A stretch of 55,972 bases of DNA from Gammaproteobacteria bacterium (GCA_018826895.1 JAHJYA010000125.1:1-55972); one strand, 5' to 3'; counted from the first letter of the stretch, positions 33,826-43,799 are shown. Numbers and translations: made by a program. Notes: generated by a model from the letters alone, not told the origin.

Positions 33826-33838
<13 letters not shown>
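33035..33838 (+). CDS. ABC transporter permease (SsuC/TauC-like)
   Basis: The 267-residue inner-membrane protein has about six helices (first at about 24-42, LSAGTLCWLLVLGLWAG). The coupling loop, INASYTLGASRRDVVLHVLGPASLPG, sits near residue 170 as in SsuC/TauC permeases. GAGG lies a few bases before the ATG at 33035; a TTG three bases upstream is less likely. It overlaps the ATPase gene by 13 bases. With the neighbouring binding protein and ATPase it forms one importer. Confidence 0.92.
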
Positions 33839-34659
<821 letters not shown>

Positions 34660-34660
34660 G

Positions 34661-36256
34661 ATGAGCGAATCCTTCGATTACCTGATCGTCGGTGCGGGCT
34701 CGGCCGGTTGTGTGCTGGCCAACCGCCTGAGCGCTGATCCGACGGTGCGCGTGTGCCTGATCGAGGCCGGTGGCAGCGATGCGAGCCCGCGGGTGCAGAT
34801 CCCGGCCGGTACCATCACCCTGTACAAGAGCCGGGTGTTCAGCTGGAACTACTTCAGCGCGCCACAACCGAACCTCGCCGGGCGTAGCCTGCACACCCCG
34901 CGCGGCAAGGCCCTTGGCGGCTCCAGCGCGATGAACAGCATGATCTACATCCGCGGCGATGCCAGCGACTACGACCGCTGGGCCGCTGCCGGCTGCCCCG
35001 GTTGGGGCTGGCAGGACGTGCTGCCGTATTTCAAGCGTTCCGAGGGCAACCGCCTCGGCCAGTCGTTGCTCTACCACGGTACCCAGGGCGAGCTGCTGGT
35101 GGATAAACCGCGCGATCCCAATCCGCTGTCGAGCCTCTACATTCGCGCGGCCGAACACCTCGGCCTGAAGCGCAACGACGATTTCAACGGCGGCGCCCTG
35201 GAAGGTGTCGGCCTGTATAACCTCACTCAGAAGAACGGCAAGCGCCTGTCCAGTTACCGCGCCTTCGTTCACCCGCTGCACCGCGACAACCTGAGCGTGC
35301 TCAGCGGTTGCGAGGTGGAGCGGCTGCTGCTCGATGGCGAGCGGGTGAGCGGAGTGGAACTGCGGCAGAACGGCCAGTGGCGCACCCTGCAGTGCAGTCG
35401 TGAGACCATTCTCTGTGCCGGCGCCCTCGGCTCGCCGCATATCCTGCTCAAGTCCGGCATTGGCCCCAGGGCCGAGCTGGAAGCCGCTGGCGTCGCCTGC
35501 AAGGTCGATCTGCCCGGTGTCGGCAAGAATCTGCAGGAGCATATCGACGGCCTGGTGACCGTGCGCTCGAAGAGCCCGCTGTCGCTGGGTTTCTCCCTCG
35601 GTGCGCTGCCGAAAATCCTCGCCTCGCCGCTGCAGTACCTGGCGCGCAAGACCGGCTGGCTGACCACCAATTACGTCGAGGCCGGCGGCTTTGCCCGCAC
35701 GCCACTGGCCGAGGCGTTGCCCGATGTGCAGATGCACTTCGTACCCGGCTATCGCAGCCACCGTGGCCGCCTGTTCGAGTGGGGCCATGGCTACGCTATC
35801 CACACCTGCGTGCTGCGGCCAAAGAGCATCGGTGAAGTGCGCCTGGGGACAGGGCGCAGCCTGGAGATCGACTTCAATTTCTTCAGTGACGAAGCCGACG
35901 CGCGGGTGCTGGTGGAGGGCGTCAAGCTGGCGCGCAAGATCCTCGCCCAACCGGAGTTCGACGCCATCCGCGGTGAGGAAATGTTGCCGGGGCCACAGGT
36001 GCAAAGCGACGAGCAACTGCTGGCGCATCTACGCGACTACGCCGCCACCGTATTCCACCCGGTGGGCACCTGCAAGATGGGCACGGACGAGGCCGCAGTG
36101 GTCAGCCCGCAGCTGAAAGTGCGTGGCCTGAGCAACCTGCGCGTGGCCGATGCCTCAATCATGCCGACGCTGATCAGCGGCAATACCAACGCGCCCTGCA
36201 TCATGATCGGCGAGAAAGCCGCCGACCTGATCCTGGATCGTGCGCGCCCGAGCTGA
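34661..36256 (+). CDS. GMC family FAD oxidoreductase (choline/alcohol dehydrogenase-like)
   Basis: The 531-residue flavoprotein begins FDYLIVGAGSAGCVLANRLS (FAD motif), with the GMC signatures GKALGGSSAMNSMIYIRG near residue 85 and TILCAGALGSPHILLKSGIGP near 255. The C-terminal block has FHPVGTCKMG and VADASIMPTLISGNTNAPC, where the catalytic His/Asn pair lies. The family oxidises alcohols to aldehydes or ketones. No signal peptide is seen, so it is probably cytoplasmic. It starts one base after the ATPase stop, with GAGGTG upstream, and may supply the aldehyde dehydrogenase of the same cluster. Confidence 0.92.
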   Translation: MSESFDYLIVGAGSAGCVLANRLSADPTVRVCLIEAGGSDASPRVQIPAGTITLYKSRVFSWNYFSAPQPNLAGRSLHTPRGKALGGSSAMNSMIYIRGDASDYDRWAAAGCPGWGWQDVLPYFKRSEGNRLGQSLLYHGTQGELLVDKPRDPNPLSSLYIRAAEHLGLKRNDDFNGGALEGVGLYNLTQKNGKRLSSYRAFVHPLHRDNLSVLSGCEVERLLLDGERVSGVELRQNGQWRTLQCSRETILCAGALGSPHILLKSGIGPRAELEAAGVACKVDLPGVGKNLQEHIDGLVTVRSKSPLSLGFSLGALPKILASPLQYLARKTGWLTTNYVEAGGFARTPLAEALPDVQMHFVPGYRSHRGRLFEWGHGYAIHTCVLRPKSIGEVRLGTGRSLEIDFNFFSDEADARVLVEGVKLARKILAQPEFDAIRGEEMLPGPQVQSDEQLLAHLRDYAATVFHPVGTCKMGTDEAAVVSPQLKVRGLSNLRVADASIMPTLISGNTNAPCIMIGEKAADLILDRARPS

Positions 36257-36275
36257 GGCCGGGCGCGCGCTTTTT
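36242..36275 (+). terminator. Terminator shared by the GMC gene and the facing OMP gene
   Basis: GCGCGCCCG and CGGGCGCGC form a 9-bp stem overlapping the end of the GMC gene, followed by GCTTTTT. It closes the plus-strand catabolic operon. Confidence 0.8.
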
Positions 36276-37035
36276 AGAAGGCCAGACCGACTTTCAGGCC
36301 GACTTGCTCTTGCTTGATCTTGGTGCGCTCGACCAGGTCGCTGTTGCTGTCGACCTGGTAGCGGGTCTGGGTGTAGTAGAGGCTGGTGCTGATGGGCAGG
36401 TTGTTGATGCCCTTGTTCCATAGCACGGTCAGTTCGCCGTATGGGTTGACCTTGTCCTTGAGGTCGACGGTGTCGCTCTCGCCGCCGACATGCAGTTTGC
36501 TCTCGCCCTCGATGGAGTAGCGCGCACCGACTTCCAGGCGCACGGTGTAGTCCGGCGTCAGGTAGTTGTAGCCCACGCCGGCTTTGGCGAATGGCGATTT
36601 GCTGGTCAGTTTGACGTCTTCCTCGAACAGGCCGAAGTCGACATTGTCCTGTTCCAGGCGGCCCCAGTCGTAGCCACCACCGATGCTCAGGTCGATGTAG
36701 TTGTTGGTGCTCAGCGCGGCGCGCAGGCCCAGGTCCAGCTCGGCCTTGGCCGATTTGAACTCGGTATCATCCTTTTTGCCGTATTGGCCTTCGACACCGA
36801 TCTGGTAGATCAGGCCTTCCTGGCCGGTCAGCTTGTTGCCGAAGGTGTAGAAGGCGCCGCCCTGGTTGACGCGATCCTTGTCGCTGTCATCGTCGACCGA
36901 GAGCTTGTACTGGTTGTGCGAGCCGATCAGGCCGAAGGTGGAGATCGGGTCGGTGATGCTGTCGGCGTGGGCCGCAGTGGCACCGGCCAGGCTGAGACCG
37001 AGGAGGAGGCGTGAGGGCAGGTGAGTGCGCGACAT
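36274..37035 (-). CDS. Outer-membrane beta-barrel protein
   Basis: The 253-residue precursor has a signal peptide (MSRTHLPSRLLLGLSLAGATAAHA). The mature part shows alternating amphipathic strands, such as YKLSVDDDSDKDRVNQGG, LIYQIGVEGQYG, DLSIGGGYDWG, VRLEVGARYSIEG and STSLYYTQTRYQVD. It ends with phenylalanine (KVGLAF), the barrel-assembly signal. The exact family is not recognised. It lies tail-to-tail with the GMC gene, and its position beside a transport and catabolic operon suggests a channel or sensor for related solutes, though this is inference. Confidence 0.8.
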   Translation of the reverse strand: MSRTHLPSRLLLGLSLAGATAAHADSITDPISTFGLIGSHNQYKLSVDDDSDKDRVNQGGAFYTFGNKLTGQEGLIYQIGVEGQYGKKDDTEFKSAKAELDLGLRAALSTNNYIDLSIGGGYDWGRLEQDNVDFGLFEEDVKLTSKSPFAKAGVGYNYLTPDYTVRLEVGARYSIEGESKLHVGGESDTVDLKDKVNPYGELTVLWNKGINNLPISTSLYYTQTRYQVDSNSDLVERTKIKQEQVGLKVGLAF

Positions 37036-37207
37036 GAGACGTCCTTACTGCAAAATTCAAAGGGCATGATGCACCGCAATGGGGCGGTGCATCGGTGTGC
37101 CCTTGCATGGACTAGCGGTTAAACGCAGATATTCGAGTAAATCGACGAACGGCAGGAGCCCTTTGGGGGCTATGTCCCTGGACTGAATGGCGGCGTGGTT
37201 GCTTCTC

Positions 37208-37293
37208 GTAGGAGCCGCGCCTCGCGGCGAATAGTGGCTATACAGCGGCATAGCAGATGGTGCAAAAGCTTCGCGCCGGGGCGGCGCTCCTAC
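37208..37293. repeat. 86-bp palindromic repeat, twin of 22302-22388
   Basis: Same ends (GTAGGAGC, GCTCCTAC), same internal order and same orientation as 22302-22388. It lies in the gap between the barrel gene and the CorC-type gene, which holds no gene of its own (37036-37358). Confidence 0.75.
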
Positions 37294-37358
37294 GGAATTG
37301 CGCATGGCCCGCATGCGGCTGCCACAGCCAAAGGGGGCATGCGCGCTGAGGCCCTAGT

Positions 37359-38699
37359 TCAATCGAGCTTGAGCACCTTGGCCAGGATGATCTTTGGTCC
37401 CTTCATCTTTTTCACGATGATGCGCAGGCCGTCGACCTCCAGCACTTCCTCTTCGCTGGGCATGCGCTTGAGGGTGTCGTAGATCAGCCCTGCAAGGGTT
37501 TCCGCTTCGACATGGTCGAGGTCGACGTTGAGCAGGCGCTCGACCTTGGCCAGTGGCGTGTCGCCGCGCACCAGCAGTTTGCCCGGCTGGTAGGCGAGGA
37601 TGCCGCGCTCGGCCTTGCGGTGTTCGTCCTGAATATCGCCGACCAGGGCTTCGAGCACGTCTTCCATGGTCAGGTAGCCGACCACTTTGTGATCGGCCTC
37701 TTCGACCAGGGCGAAGTGTGAGCCGCCCTGACGGAACTGCTCCAGCAGGCTGGACAGCGGCATGTGCCGGCTGACCCGTTCGATGGGGTGCATCAGCTCG
37801 GCGAGTTTCAGCGCCGAGGGCAGCATCTCCAGCAGCGACAGGTGCAGCAGCAGGTCCTTGATGTGCAGTACACCGACGAACTCACCCGCGGTTTCGTCGA
37901 ATACCGGGTAACGGCTGTATTTGTGCCGGCGAAACACGCTGAAGACTTCATCGAGCTTGGCGTCCAGGGCCAGGTAGACCAGGTCCTCGCGTGAGTTGGC
38001 CCAGTCCACCACCTCCAGCTCGCCCAGCTCCACCGCCGAGGCCAGCACGCGCATGTCCTGGTCGCTCGGGTCGCTGGCGCGGCTGGAGTGCAGGATCAAC
38101 TTGAGTTCGTCGCGGCTGTAGTGGTGATCGTGGTGAGGCCCCGGCTCGCCCTGGCCGGCGATGCGCAGGATGGCGTTGGCGCTGGCGTTTAGCAGAAAGA
38201 TCGCCGGGTACATGGCCCAGTAAAACAGATACAGCGGCGCGGCGGTCCACAGCGAGAGCAGCTCGGGTTTGCGGATGGCCCAGGACTTGGGCGCCAGCTC
38301 GCCGACCACGATATGCAGGTAGGAAATGATGAAGAACGCGGTGAAGAACGCCACGCCATGCACCACGGCCGGCGACTGAATGCCGGCGGCGGCGAACAGC
38401 GGCTCGAGCAAATGGGCGAAGGCCGGCTCACCGACCCAACCCAGGCCCAGCGATGCCAGGGTGATACCCAGCTGGCAGGCCGACAGGTAGGCGTCGAGCT
38501 GATTGTGCACGGTGCGCAGGATGTGCCCGCGCCAGCCATGTTGCTCGGCCAGGGCCTCGACCTTGGTGGCGCGCAGCTTGACCATGGCGAACTCGGCGGC
38601 CACGAAGAAGCCGTTGAGCAGCACCAGGACAAAGGCGAAGAGGATCAGGCCAAAGTCGGCAAAGTAAGTCGCAGCGGTGTAACCGGGGGAAGGGTCCAT
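37359..38699 (-). CDS. HlyC/CorC family (DUF21-CBS) membrane protein
   Basis: The 446-residue protein has a DUF21 membrane domain (about 10-200; LVLLNGFFVAAEFAMVKLRATKVEAL and CQLGITLASLGLGWVGEPAFA) and two CBS motifs (about 220-335; FVGVLHIKDLLLHL and VVGYLTMEDVLEALVGDIQDE). A CorC/HlyC domain forms the C-terminus (about 350-440; VEAETLAGLIYDTLKRMPSEEE). Members are implicated in magnesium or other cation handling and membrane stress. The ATG at 38699 is preferred to an upstream TTG. In its usual pseudomonad setting it stands near phoR, as here. Confidence 0.9.
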   Translation of the reverse strand: MDPSPGYTAATYFADFGLILFAFVLVLLNGFFVAAEFAMVKLRATKVEALAEQHGWRGHILRTVHNQLDAYLSACQLGITLASLGLGWVGEPAFAHLLEPLFAAAGIQSPAVVHGVAFFTAFFIISYLHIVVGELAPKSWAIRKPELLSLWTAAPLYLFYWAMYPAIFLLNASANAILRIAGQGEPGPHHDHHYSRDELKLILHSSRASDPSDQDMRVLASAVELGELEVVDWANSREDLVYLALDAKLDEVFSVFRRHKYSRYPVFDETAGEFVGVLHIKDLLLHLSLLEMLPSALKLAELMHPIERVSRHMPLSSLLEQFRQGGSHFALVEEADHKVVGYLTMEDVLEALVGDIQDEHRKAERGILAYQPGKLLVRGDTPLAKVERLLNVDLDHVEAETLAGLIYDTLKRMPSEEEVLEVDGLRIIVKKMKGPKIILAKVLKLD

Positions 38700-38785
38700 A
38701 GGGGTGTCGAGTAACCGAAGGTGGCTAAAGGGTGGGGGCAAGGCGACTACTTTGCAAGTTCCCTGCCGGTGCGAGGTGCGTGACC

Positions 38786-38849
38786 TAGGAGCCTGTCAGA
38801 CACATATCCGTTGATCGGCGCGGCCGCGCACGCAACCTCGCCAGACCCT
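38786..38849. repeat. Decayed repeat junction before phoR
   Basis: AGGAGCCTGTCAGAC matches the end of the 164-bp element at 47716-47879. The right part, CGGCGCGGCCGCGCACG through CCAGACCCTA, matches the right end of the 268-bp element at 5508-5775. It looks like remnants of two different elements side by side. Confidence 0.5.
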
Positions 38850-40152
38850 AGCCGCGCCGGGCGATCTGCGCCGGAGCGAAGTGGCAGATAAAGGTGCTGC
38901 CATGGCCGGGCCGGCTTTGTACCTGCAAGTGGCCGCGGTGGCGCATCAGCACGTGTTTGGCGATGGCCAGCCCCAGGCCTGTACCGCCGGTGTGGCTGGC
39001 GCGGCTGGAGTCGACGCGGTAGAAGCGCTCGGTCAGGCGCGGCAGATGGCGGGCCTCAATGCCAGGGCCATTGTCGCGCACGCTGACATGCACACCTTCG
39101 GCATCGCTCCAGCAACGGATATGGATGTCGCCGTCGTCCGGGGTGTACTTCACCGCGTTGAACACCAGGTTGGAGAAGGCGCTGCGCAGCTCGCTGTCAC
39201 TGCCCTTGAGGCGCAGACCGGGCTCGGCCTCCAGGCTCAGGTTGTGGGCATGGCTGCCCGACAGCACCTGAGCGTCGGCCACGATCGCCTGCAGCAGCGG
39301 TTCCAGCGCCACGGGCTGGTTATCCGAGGGGTAGTCGGTGGCTTCCAGCTTGGCCAGCAGCAGCAGGTCGTTGAGCAGGCTTTGCATGCGCCCGCCCTGC
39401 TGCTGCATCTGTTGCAGTGGGCGTAGCCAGCGCGGGTTAACTGATTCGACGTTGTCGAGCAGGGTTTCCAGGTAGCCGGTAATCACCGTCAGCGGCGTGC
39501 GCAGCTCGTGGGAGACGTTGGCGACGAAGTCCTTGCGCATCTGCTCCAGCTGGTGGAGGCGGGTGATGTCGCGCACCAGCATCAGGTGCTCGCTGTTGCC
39601 GTACTGGGTGATGTTGAACTGCAGGCGGCGGTTGCCGCCCATCGGCGATGGCAACTCCAGGGGTTCCTGATATTGACTGCGCTCGAAGTACTCGACGAAG
39701 CGCGGGTCGCGCACCAGGTTGGTGATGGCCTGGCCGCTGTCCTGCGGTGTCTTCAGGCCGAGCAGGGTTTCGGCGGCAAGGTTCCACCATTCCAGGTTGC
39801 CCTGGCTGTCGAGCATGATCACCGCATCGCGCAGCGCGGCGGTGGACTCCTGCACCCGGTCGATGACCGCTTGCAGACGGCCGCGCGCCCGCTCGTTGCG
39901 CCGTTGCAGATGGTAGATGCTGTCGAATACTTCGCCCCACAGGCCGTAGGCGTCGGGCGGCGCTTCGTCTGGCTGGTGGTTTTGCAGCCAGCGGTGCAGA
40001 CGCAACGACTGGCGCAGGGTCCAGCCAAGGTGGGCGGCCAGGCCGATGACCAGAGCCCAGGCATATTCGCCGGTGATCAGGCCGAGCAGCAGACAGCCCG
40101 CCACCAACAGCAGGAGGCGCCGTACGACGGCGCTGCGCGAATTACGGTTCAC
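38848..40152 (-). CDS. phoR: PhoR, phosphate-regulon sensor histidine kinase
   Basis: A 434-residue kinase with two N-terminal membrane helices (about 12-45), a PAS domain (about 100-195; LRDAVIMLDSQGNLEWWN), the phosphoacceptor region FVANVSHELRTPLTVITGYLE, and an ATPase domain with NLVFNAVKYTPDDG (N box), VRDNGPGIE (G1) and GGTGLGLAIAKHV (G2). In the family it phosphorylates PhoB when Pst transport is low. It starts with GTG, and GGATGAG lies upstream. It is 76 bases after phoB and is transcribed with it. Confidence 0.95.
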   Translation of the reverse strand: MNRNSRSAVVRRLLLLVAGCLLLGLITGEYAWALVIGLAAHLGWTLRQSLRLHRWLQNHQPDEAPPDAYGLWGEVFDSIYHLQRRNERARGRLQAVIDRVQESTAALRDAVIMLDSQGNLEWWNLAAETLLGLKTPQDSGQAITNLVRDPRFVEYFERSQYQEPLELPSPMGGNRRLQFNITQYGNSEHLMLVRDITRLHQLEQMRKDFVANVSHELRTPLTVITGYLETLLDNVESVNPRWLRPLQQMQQQGGRMQSLLNDLLLLAKLEATDYPSDNQPVALEPLLQAIVADAQVLSGSHAHNLSLEAEPGLRLKGSDSELRSAFSNLVFNAVKYTPDDGDIHIRCWSDAEGVHVSVRDNGPGIEARHLPRLTERFYRVDSSRASHTGGTGLGLAIAKHVLMRHRGHLQVQSRPGHGSTFICHFAPAQIARRG

Positions 40153-40228
40153 TCGAAGCTCATCCGCCAGTCATTCCTTGTGCGTTTGTGACGGCCCGCA
40201 TCCTACCTGCAAGAGCAGGCGCAGTCGC

Positions 40229-40918
40229 TTAGCTCTTGGTAGAGAAGCGGTAGCCGGTGCCACGCACGGTCTGCACCAGATTCTCGTACGCCTCGCCGAG
40301 GGCCTTGCGTAGACGGCGGATGTGCACATCGACGGTGCGTTCTTCAACGTAGACGTTGCCACCCCAGACCTGGTCCAGCAACTGGCCGCGGGTATAGGCG
40401 CGTTCCTGGTGGGTCATGAAGAATTGCAGCAGACGGTATTCGGTCGGGCCCATCTCGGCTGGTTTGCCGTCGATGGTCACGCGATGGCTGATGGGGTCGA
40501 GCAGCAGGCCGCCGACTTCGATCGGCCCTTCGCTGTCGGCCGGGCCGGCGCGGCGCAATACGGCCTTGAGGCGGGCAACCAGTTCGCGGGGGGAAAACGG
40601 CTTGGTGATGTAGTCATCTGCGCCGACTTCCAGACCTTGGATCTTGTTGTCCTCTTCGCCTTTGGCGGTGAGCATGATGATTGGAATATCGTTGGTCAGC
40701 TCGTCACGCTTGAGGCGACGGGCTAGCTCGATGCCGCTGGTGCCCGGGAGCATCCAGTCGAGCAGGATCAGGTCGGGTTTGCGGTCGACGATGATGGCGT
40801 GGGCCTGCTGGGTGTTCTCCGCTTCCAGGCATTCGTAGCCGGCCATTTCCAGGGCCACCGCGATCATTTCGCGGATTGGGGCTTCGTCGTCGACGATCAG
40901 GATGCTCTTGCCAACCAT
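40229..40918 (-). CDS. phoB: PhoB, phosphate-regulon response regulator
   Basis: The 229-residue OmpR-type regulator has a receiver (Asp54 in [11 protein letters not shown], acidic pair D10-D11, Lys in [20 protein letters not shown]) and a winged-helix DNA-binding domain (about 130-227; [29 protein letters not shown] and [14 protein letters not shown]). It activates promoters with PHO boxes, three of which are visible in this window. GAGGCAGGA lies before the ATG. It precedes phoR in the operon and has its own PHO box. Confidence 0.97.
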   Translation of the reverse strand: MVGKSILIVDDEAPIREMIAVALEMAGYECLEAENTQQAHAIIVDRKPDLILLDWMLPGTSGIELARRLKRDELTNDIPIIMLTAKGEEDNKIQGLEVGADDYITKPFSPRELVARLKAVLRRAGPADSEGPIEVGGLLLDPISHRVTIDGKPAEMGPTEYRLLQFFMTHQERAYTRGQLLDQVWGGNVYVEERTVDVHIRRLRKALGEAYENLVQTVRGTGYRFSTKS

Positions 40919-40972
40919 GGGGTCCTGCCTCGGTTCATTTCATCTGTCTGGGGCGCATTAGATAACGGAATT

Positions 40973-40990
40973 ATTGCAGCGATATGACAG
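40973..40990 (-). promoter_or_regulatory. PHO box upstream of phoB
   Basis: On the minus strand CTGTCATATCGCTGCAAT gives one perfect and one partial heptamer half-site 11 bases apart, about 55 bases before phoB. It implies autoactivation of phoBR. Confidence 0.75.
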
Positions 40991-41011
40991 ATAGAGTCTG
41001 CGCCAAGAAGT

Positions 41012-41140
41012 GTAGGGCGAAGGGGACGCCTAGCCTTTATTCGCGATTGGCCTTGGAAAACGCTGAAAGGGCTGCGGCTAAAGTGCAGTGCTATCCACGC
41101 TGCATCCCGTTGAATCGACATTGCATGGGCATCGCGACAC
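41012..41140. repeat. Composite REP-like repeat (copy 3)
   Basis: GTAGGGCGAAGGGGACGCC, then TAGCCTTTATTCGCGATTGG, CCTTGG and a tail ending ATCGCGACAC. It parallels 22036-22175 almost throughout and lies between phoB and ubiA. Confidence 0.6.
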
Positions 41141-42033
41141 TAGCCCCGCAGCGCATAGTCCAGCACGATGCCGACAAAGATCGCCAAACCTGCCCAGTGG
41201 TTATGCAGGAACGCGTTGAAGCAGGCCATCGGCTTGCGGTTGCGGGTCATCCGCCATTGCCAGGCAAAGCAGCCGGCCGCGCCGAGCAGGCCGAGGTAAA
41301 ACGCCGCGCCCAGCTCGAAGCGACTGCCAGCCAGCAGCAGGCAGAGCAGGGCGAGGCCCTGCAGGGTGGCGATGATCAGGCGGTCGGCCTCGCCGAACAG
41401 GATGGCGGTGGATTTGACCCCGATCTTCAGGTCGTCCTCGCGGTCGGTCATCGCATAATAAGTGTCGTAGGCCACCGTCCACAGCAGGTTGGCGATGTAC
41501 AGCAGCCAGGCTTCCGACGGCAGGTTGCCGGTTTCGGCGGTGAAGGCCATCGGCATGCCCCAGGAGAATGCCGCGCCCAATACCACCTGCGGGTAATAGG
41601 TGTAGCGCTTCATAAAGGGGTAGCAGGCAGCCAGGGCCAGGCCGCCGAACGACAGCCAGACGGTTGTGGCATTGGTGAACAGCACCAGCACGAAACTGGC
41701 CGCCACCAGCACGGCGAACAGCACCAGCGCCTCACGCGGGCTGATCCGCCCACTGGCCAGGGGGCGGGCGCGGGTGCGGCTGACATGGCCATCGACCTTG
41801 CGGTCGGCGTAGTCGTTGATCACGCAGCCCGCCGCGCGCATCAAAATCACCCCGAAGACGAAGATGAACAGGTTCTTCGCGCTCGGCACGCCTTCGGCCG
41901 CGATCCACAGTGCCCACAGCGTCGGCCACAGCAGCAGGTAAATGCCGATGGGTTTATCCAGGCGCATCAACTGAATGAAATCCCAGGCGCGAGGATTAAA
42001 GCGATTCAGCGATTTCAGCAGGCGGGTGTACAT
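41140..42033 (-). CDS. ubiA: UbiA, 4-hydroxybenzoate octaprenyltransferase
   Basis: The 297-residue inner-membrane prenyltransferase has eight or nine helices and both Asp-rich motifs: [20 protein letters not shown] near residue 70 and [12 protein letters not shown] near 195. [19 protein letters not shown] is at the N-terminus. It attaches the polyprenyl chain to 4-hydroxybenzoate in ubiquinone synthesis. It follows ubiC on the same strand, separated by a repeat-filled gap of about 200 bases. Length matches the family. Confidence 0.96.
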   Translation of the reverse strand: MYTRLLKSLNRFNPRAWDFIQLMRLDKPIGIYLLLWPTLWALWIAAEGVPSAKNLFIFVFGVILMRAAGCVINDYADRKVDGHVSRTRARPLASGRISPREALVLFAVLVAASFVLVLFTNATTVWLSFGGLALAACYPFMKRYTYYPQVVLGAAFSWGMPMAFTAETGNLPSEAWLLYIANLLWTVAYDTYYAMTDREDDLKIGVKSTAILFGEADRLIIATLQGLALLCLLLAGSRFELGAAFYLGLLGAAGCFAWQWRMTRNRKPMACFNAFLHNHWAGLAIFVGIVLDYALRG

Positions 42034-42081
42034 CGGGCGCGTCTCCGTGCAGGTTGCGCGGATTATACGGAGCTTGACGGT

Positions 42082-42230
42082 GTAGGGTGGATCGCTGTTT
42101 TCCCGGGTTACGGCGCCTCAGGCTGGGTGGCTGAGCCTGGCGTCCACGCAGGCGCCTAACCCAGGCTACGGCTCTGATGCCGCTACAGGTAGCTTGGGTT
42201 GAGCGCAGCGATACCCGGGATGGATGGCCT
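42082..42230. repeat. Repeat-like segment between ubiC and ubiA
   Basis: Starts GTAGGGTGGATCGC and contains nested GC-rich inverted repeats such as GGCTGGGTGGCTGAGCC and the pair GGGTTACGGCGCC / GGCGCCTAACCC. CCCGGG occurs near both ends. No gene is seen in it. Confidence 0.5.
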
Positions 42231-42233
42231 GGA

Positions 42234-42794
42234 TCAGGCATCGATACCAGTTGCTTGCCAAAAAGTCGGCAGAAACACTTCGGCCACCACCACCCCGAGG
42301 GCGCCGCGGCTAAAGCACGAGCGCCGTGCCCAGAGCTGTTCGCTGCGCACCGCGGCCGGTAGCCACGCGGCCGGGTAGCGGCAGGCCTGCAACTCGCCGC
42401 GGTCGAAGGCGCTGTCGCTGAACAGCAGCTCGCCGAGGGAGCGGCTGCCCAGTTCGCCTAGGTTCAGTCCAGCACCTTCCAGCGCGTTGCGCGTGGCCAC
42501 GCTGCGGGCGAATACCCAAGGCTGGCCATGCCCACGTAAATACACCTCGCGTACCCAGCCCTCACTGCCATCGGCCGCGCCGAGCAGGGCACATTCGTCG
42601 TGGCGCAGCGGCTGCCAGCCTTCGTGCAGCGGGGTCACGCTAAAGCCGTTCTGGGACAAGGCGGTTAGGCGGCGTGTCAGGGAGTCCTGGTTAAACAGCC
42701 ATGCCCGTATGGCCGCGGCGGGGAGCGGCTGCAGTTGGCTGGCGCTGAGCCAGTGGGGTGATGAGGTGAGAGCGCTATCGGACACGTTGAGCAT
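42234..42794 (-). CDS. ubiC: UbiC, chorismate lyase
   Basis: A 186-residue cytoplasmic protein with the chorismate-lyase landmarks: REVYLRGHGQPWVFARSV, with the substrate-binding Arg, the Gly/Leu segment LNLGELGSRSLGELLF, and the C-terminal Glu in GVVVAEVFLPTFW. It releases pyruvate from chorismate to make 4-hydroxybenzoate, the substrate of UbiA encoded next. The slightly long N-terminus (MLNVSDSALTSS) is variable in the family. No clear ribosome site is seen. Confidence 0.93.
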   Translation of the reverse strand: MLNVSDSALTSSPHWLSASQLQPLPAAAIRAWLFNQDSLTRRLTALSQNGFSVTPLHEGWQPLRHDECALLGAADGSEGWVREVYLRGHGQPWVFARSVATRNALEGAGLNLGELGSRSLGELLFSDSAFDRGELQACRYPAAWLPAAVRSEQLWARRSCFSRGALGVVVAEVFLPTFWQATGIDA

Positions 42795-42891
42795 TCAGGT
42801 CTGGATAAGCGGCGCAGTCTAATCGAAAGACAATGCTGCATGCAGTGCGCGGGGCCGCGTGACCGTAGGGTGCGCCGTGCGCACCAAGACT

Positions 42892-43665
42892 CTACGACCA
42901 GCCTTCCAGGCGCATGGTCGCGCGCACCAGGCGCAGCTCTTCCTGTTCGATGTCCTTGAGGTTGTCGCGGATGCTGTGGATATGTTCACGCGCGGCACGC
43001 TGGGCCTGCTCGGGCAAGCGCTCGATCACCGCGTGGTAGAGCCGCGCGTGCTGGCGGTCGATCTGGCGCTTCTGCAGCGGCCGGTGATAGAGGTTGTTCA
43101 CCGAAGCGAACACCGAGTTGAGCATCAGATCGGTCAACGATTGCAAGGTGTGCAGCAGCACTGGGTTGTGCGACGCCTCGCAGATGGCCAGATGAAAGGC
43201 GTGGTCCAGGCGCGCGTGCTCACGCGGCTCGAAGCCTTGCGGCTGGGCATGAGCGGCGAGCATTTCTTCATAGCGCCGGGTTAGCAGCACGAAGTCTGCC
43301 TCGGTGCCGCGCAGGGCGGCCAGGCGGGCGGACTCGGCTTCGAGCAGGGCGCGGACTTCGAGCAGGTCGAAGAGCGTGCGCGGCTGCGAGCTGAACAGGT
43401 GCATCAGCGGGCTGGCATCGCGCGGGCCGGTGAGGTTGGCCACCCGTGAGTCACGGCCCTGGGCGGTTTCAATAATGCCGCGACCACGCAGCACCTTGAG
43501 CCCCTCGCGCAGCGCTGAGCGGGAAATCCCCAGTTTTTCGCACAGCCGGCGCTCCGAGGGCAGTGGCTGGCCGACCTTGAGCACGCCGTCGACGATCAAG
43601 CGTTCGATGCGTTCGGCGACCACATCGCTGACCTGGCGGCGGGGGACTGGTTGGGTTATCTCCAT
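42892..43665 (-). CDS. glcC: GlcC, GntR/FadR-type regulator of glycolate use
   Basis: The 257-residue regulator has a GntR winged helix (about 10-75; VVAERIERLIVDGVLKVGQPLPSERRLCEKLGISRSALREGLKVL) and a helical FCD effector domain (about 90-230) with the metal-binding pattern DHAFHLAICEASHNP. In the family glycolate triggers activation of the glc operon. I choose the ATG at 43665, which has GTGGAG upstream, over a GTG at 43677. Divergent from glcD, with identical palindromic operators in the shared region, one close to its own start (autoregulation). Confidence 0.93.
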   Translation of the reverse strand: MEITQPVPRRQVSDVVAERIERLIVDGVLKVGQPLPSERRLCEKLGISRSALREGLKVLRGRGIIETAQGRDSRVANLTGPRDASPLMHLFSSQPRTLFDLLEVRALLEAESARLAALRGTEADFVLLTRRYEEMLAAHAQPQGFEPREHARLDHAFHLAICEASHNPVLLHTLQSLTDLMLNSVFASVNNLYHRPLQKRQIDRQHARLYHAVIERLPEQAQRAAREHIHSIRDNLKDIEQEELRLVRATMRLEGWS

Positions 43666-43675
43666 GCGCTTCTCC

Positions 43676-43690
43676 ACTGGTAGTACCAGT
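43676..43690. promoter_or_regulatory. GlcC-type operator 1
   Basis: ACTGGTAGTACCAGT is a perfect 15-bp dyad containing TGGTAGTACCA, a FadR-family operator form. It overlaps the region just before the glcC start, where binding would affect glcC itself. Confidence 0.75.
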
Positions 43691-43784
43691 TTAAGCTGGC
43701 GCCTCAGTATGCCAGCCTTATCGAGATTAATCCCAGTATCTGCGAAGGTTGTAGCCGTGATTATCTGAAAGGCTGACGAAAGAA

Positions 43785-43799
43785 ACTGGTAGTACCAGT
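43785..43799. promoter_or_regulatory. GlcC-type operator 2
   Basis: An identical copy of ACTGGTAGTACCAGT, with centres 109 bases apart and 116 bases before the glcD start. The pair suggests cooperative or looped binding over the divergent glcC/glcD promoters. Confidence 0.75.
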
